Assembly (NCBI GenBank): GCA_902803675.1 | Contig: CADCQZ010000069.1 | Span: 1-6,268 of the forward strand | DNA: 6,268 nucleotides | Source: an uncultured Eubacteriales bacterium | GTDB lineage: Bacteria > Bacillota_A > Clostridia > Christensenellales > Aristaeellaceae | Direction: 5' to 3' | In this document: piece by piece, positions 5,407-6,268 of the stretch | How positions within the stretch are numbered: position 1 is the stretch's first letter | Layout of the letters: each line of letters begins with the position of its first letter | Made by a program: the position numbers and the translations under genes | The notes under the pieces: generated by a model | Database searches by the model: none | Seen by the model: the letters and a program-made list of their open reading frames with translations, nothing else | What the model was told of the DNA's origin: nothing

Positions 5407-6120
5407 TCAGAAAACGATGGGCAGGAAGGCGGCCGCCGCCGCGAAAATCACCGCGGGCAGCAGATTGGCCACCCGTATCTTTTTTCCCCAGATCAGGTTG
5501 ATGCCCACGCAGAATATCAGTACACTGCCCACCAGGGATAGATACCCCAGGGCGGCATCGGTCATCACGGGCTTCAGGGCGGAGGCAAGCAGTGTGAGCG
5601 CGCCTTCCCACAGGAACACCGGCAGCGCGGAAAAAACGCAGCCTTTTCCCAGAGAGCAGGTCATGACCATCACGATGATCAGATCCAGGATCGCCTTGGC
5701 CCCCAGGGTGGACCAGTCGCCTGTTATGCCGTCCTGGATGGCGCCCACGATGGCCATGGCCCCGATGCACACGGTGAGGGACGCGGTTAGAAATCCGTTC
5801 ACGAACCGGGGATCCTTCGCGTTGCCGGATCTGACTTTCAGCCATTCACCGAACCTTTCAAAGCCCCGTTCGATATTGATGATCTCGCCCAGGAGCCCGC
5901 CCAGCGCCAGGCAGGCCACCACCAGCATGGTCCCTCCGCCGGGGAAAAGATCGCTCAAAAGCATATACTTCATCGCCCCGGCGATACCGATGAACAGGGT
6001 GCCGACCCCGCAGGCCATGGTGAGGGTCTCCTGGTGATCCTTTTTGAGCAGTTTACCGAACAGATGCCCACAGACGCCTCCCACAAGGATCGCGCCCGTA
6101 TTGATCAGTGTTCCCGTCAT
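5407..6120 (-). CDS. DUF554 family membrane protein (YdfK/YqgA-like)
   Basis: Integral membrane protein of a widespread bacterial family without an established function; it is often annotated as a possible transporter. The 237-residue length and opening MTGTLINTGAILVGGVCGHL are typical. The middle conserved stretch includes LALGGLLGEIINIERGFERF (71-90), followed by a short cytoplasm-like charged segment, then FLTASLTVCIGAMAIVGAIQDG (110-131), another family hallmark. Hydrophobic helices lie near residues 5-20, 38-55, 63-82, 110-128, 143-157, 162-182, 190-211 and 219-236. The start at 6120 follows a GAAAGG ribosome binding site at suitable spacing. It is co-directional with the nitroreductase 120 bases downstream, but that gap holds its own promoter, so the two need not be one operon. 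Confidence 0.9.
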   Translation of the reverse strand: MTGTLINTGAILVGGVCGHLFGKLLKKDHQETLTMACGVGTLFIGIAGAMKYMLLSDLFPGGGTMLVVACLALGGLLGEIINIERGFERFGEWLKVRSGNAKDPRFVNGFLTASLTVCIGAMAIVGAIQDGITGDWSTLGAKAILDLIIVMVMTCSLGKGCVFSALPVFLWEGALTLLASALKPVMTDAALGYLSLVGSVLIFCVGINLIWGKKIRVANLLPAVIFAAAAAFLPIVF

Positions 6121-6134
6121 ATGTGCCTTTCATG

Positions 6135-6154
6135 GCCGCGGTGTTGATCGCGGC
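6135..6154. repeat. Short inverted repeat in the DUF554 leader
   Basis: GCCGCG and CGCGGC form perfect 6-bp arms around an 8-base centre, ending nine bases before the DUF554 ribosome binding site. It could be a small hairpin in the leader, the remains of a terminator for the preceding gene (no T-run is seen), or chance in GC-rich DNA. Confidence 0.25.
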
Positions 6155-6181
6155 GTTGGTTGAGAAACGGTCCTCGTGCGT

Positions 6182-6268
6182 TCAGAAGTTCCTCTGATCA
6201 GGGTCGCTGGCGTAGCCGACGCACCCCTTCAGGCCGCGGATCAAAAGCATATCTTCTTCCGACAGCTC
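6182..6268 (-). CDS. C-terminal fragment of an unidentified protein (cut by window edge)
   Basis: A minus-strand frame enters from the right edge and ends at TGA 6182-6184. It gives 28 residues beginning ELSEEDMLLIRGLKGCVGY and ending DPDQRNF. Third codon positions are mostly G or C, as in the neighbouring genes, and the composition (acidic start, amphipathic middle) looks protein-like. It is too short to assign to a family. It ends 61 bases before the DUF554 start, in the same direction. Another frame on this strand is also open from the edge to near 6200, so the call is tentative. Confidence 0.4.
   Translation of the reverse strand, partial: ELSEEDMLLIRGLKGCVGYASDPDQRNF

Noticed and set aside
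5231..6037. Plus- and minus-strand alternative frames across the DUF554 gene
   Set aside because: They overlap a well-supported DUF554 protein; their products are Arg/Pro/Ser-rich and unlike any family I know.

Overview
The window looks like chromosomal DNA from a fairly GC-rich anaerobic member of the Bacillota (Clostridia-like). The reasons are strong AAGGAGG-type ribosome binding sites, TTGACA-like promoters, and the mix of gene families: a heterodimer-type ABC exporter half, a small MerR regulator, a butanol-dehydrogenase-type Fe-ADH, a nitroreductase and a DUF554 membrane protein. This is inferred from gene content and signals only; no rRNA or other taxonomic marker is present. I see no tRNA, rRNA, CRISPR array or insertion sequence.

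Left part (1-1742, minus strand): a multidrug-type ABC exporter half-transporter that appears broken. It has a one-base frameshift in an A-run (1444-1447), an in-frame TGA just after its likely original start (1722-1724), and a TAG (49-51) after a tail that no longer matches the family. Its ATPase domain carries Asn at the catalytic Glu position and Gln at the H-switch, the pattern of the non-catalytic half of a heterodimeric exporter.

Middle (1743-2499): a divergent control region, then a plus-strand MerR-family regulator of the AdhR/NmlR/YyaN type with a Cys at position 52. The control region holds a minus-facing promoter with the stretched 19-bp spacer typical of MerR-activated promoters, with an imperfect dyad inside the spacer. 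The regulator's own plus-strand promoter overlaps its -10. About 225 bases separate the MerR-type promoter from the ABC gene, and I cannot assign them a gene.

Right part (2416-6268, all minus strand, in transcription order): the 3' tip of an unknown gene (6182-6268), a DUF554 membrane protein, a nitroreductase, an iron-containing alcohol dehydrogenase, an uncharacterised 33-residue reading frame with a good ribosome binding site, and an EamA/DMT-family permease. The permease converges on, and overlaps by 84 bases, the 3' end of the MerR gene. Separate promoters are visible before the nitroreductase and before the dehydrogenase. Dehydrogenase, small frame and permease are spaced like one operon.

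Functionally the set suggests handling of reactive small molecules: an aldehyde-type sensor, an aldehyde/alcohol oxidoreductase, a flavin reductase and two exporters. Only the MerR-type promoter gives direct sequence evidence of a regulatory link, and it points at the ABC gene, not at the dehydrogenase. I found no clear novel multi-gene system. The most worthwhile oddities are the MerR-type promoter leading into a decayed exporter, the 33-residue frame, the MerR/permease tail overlap and the perfect dyad upstream of the nitroreductase.
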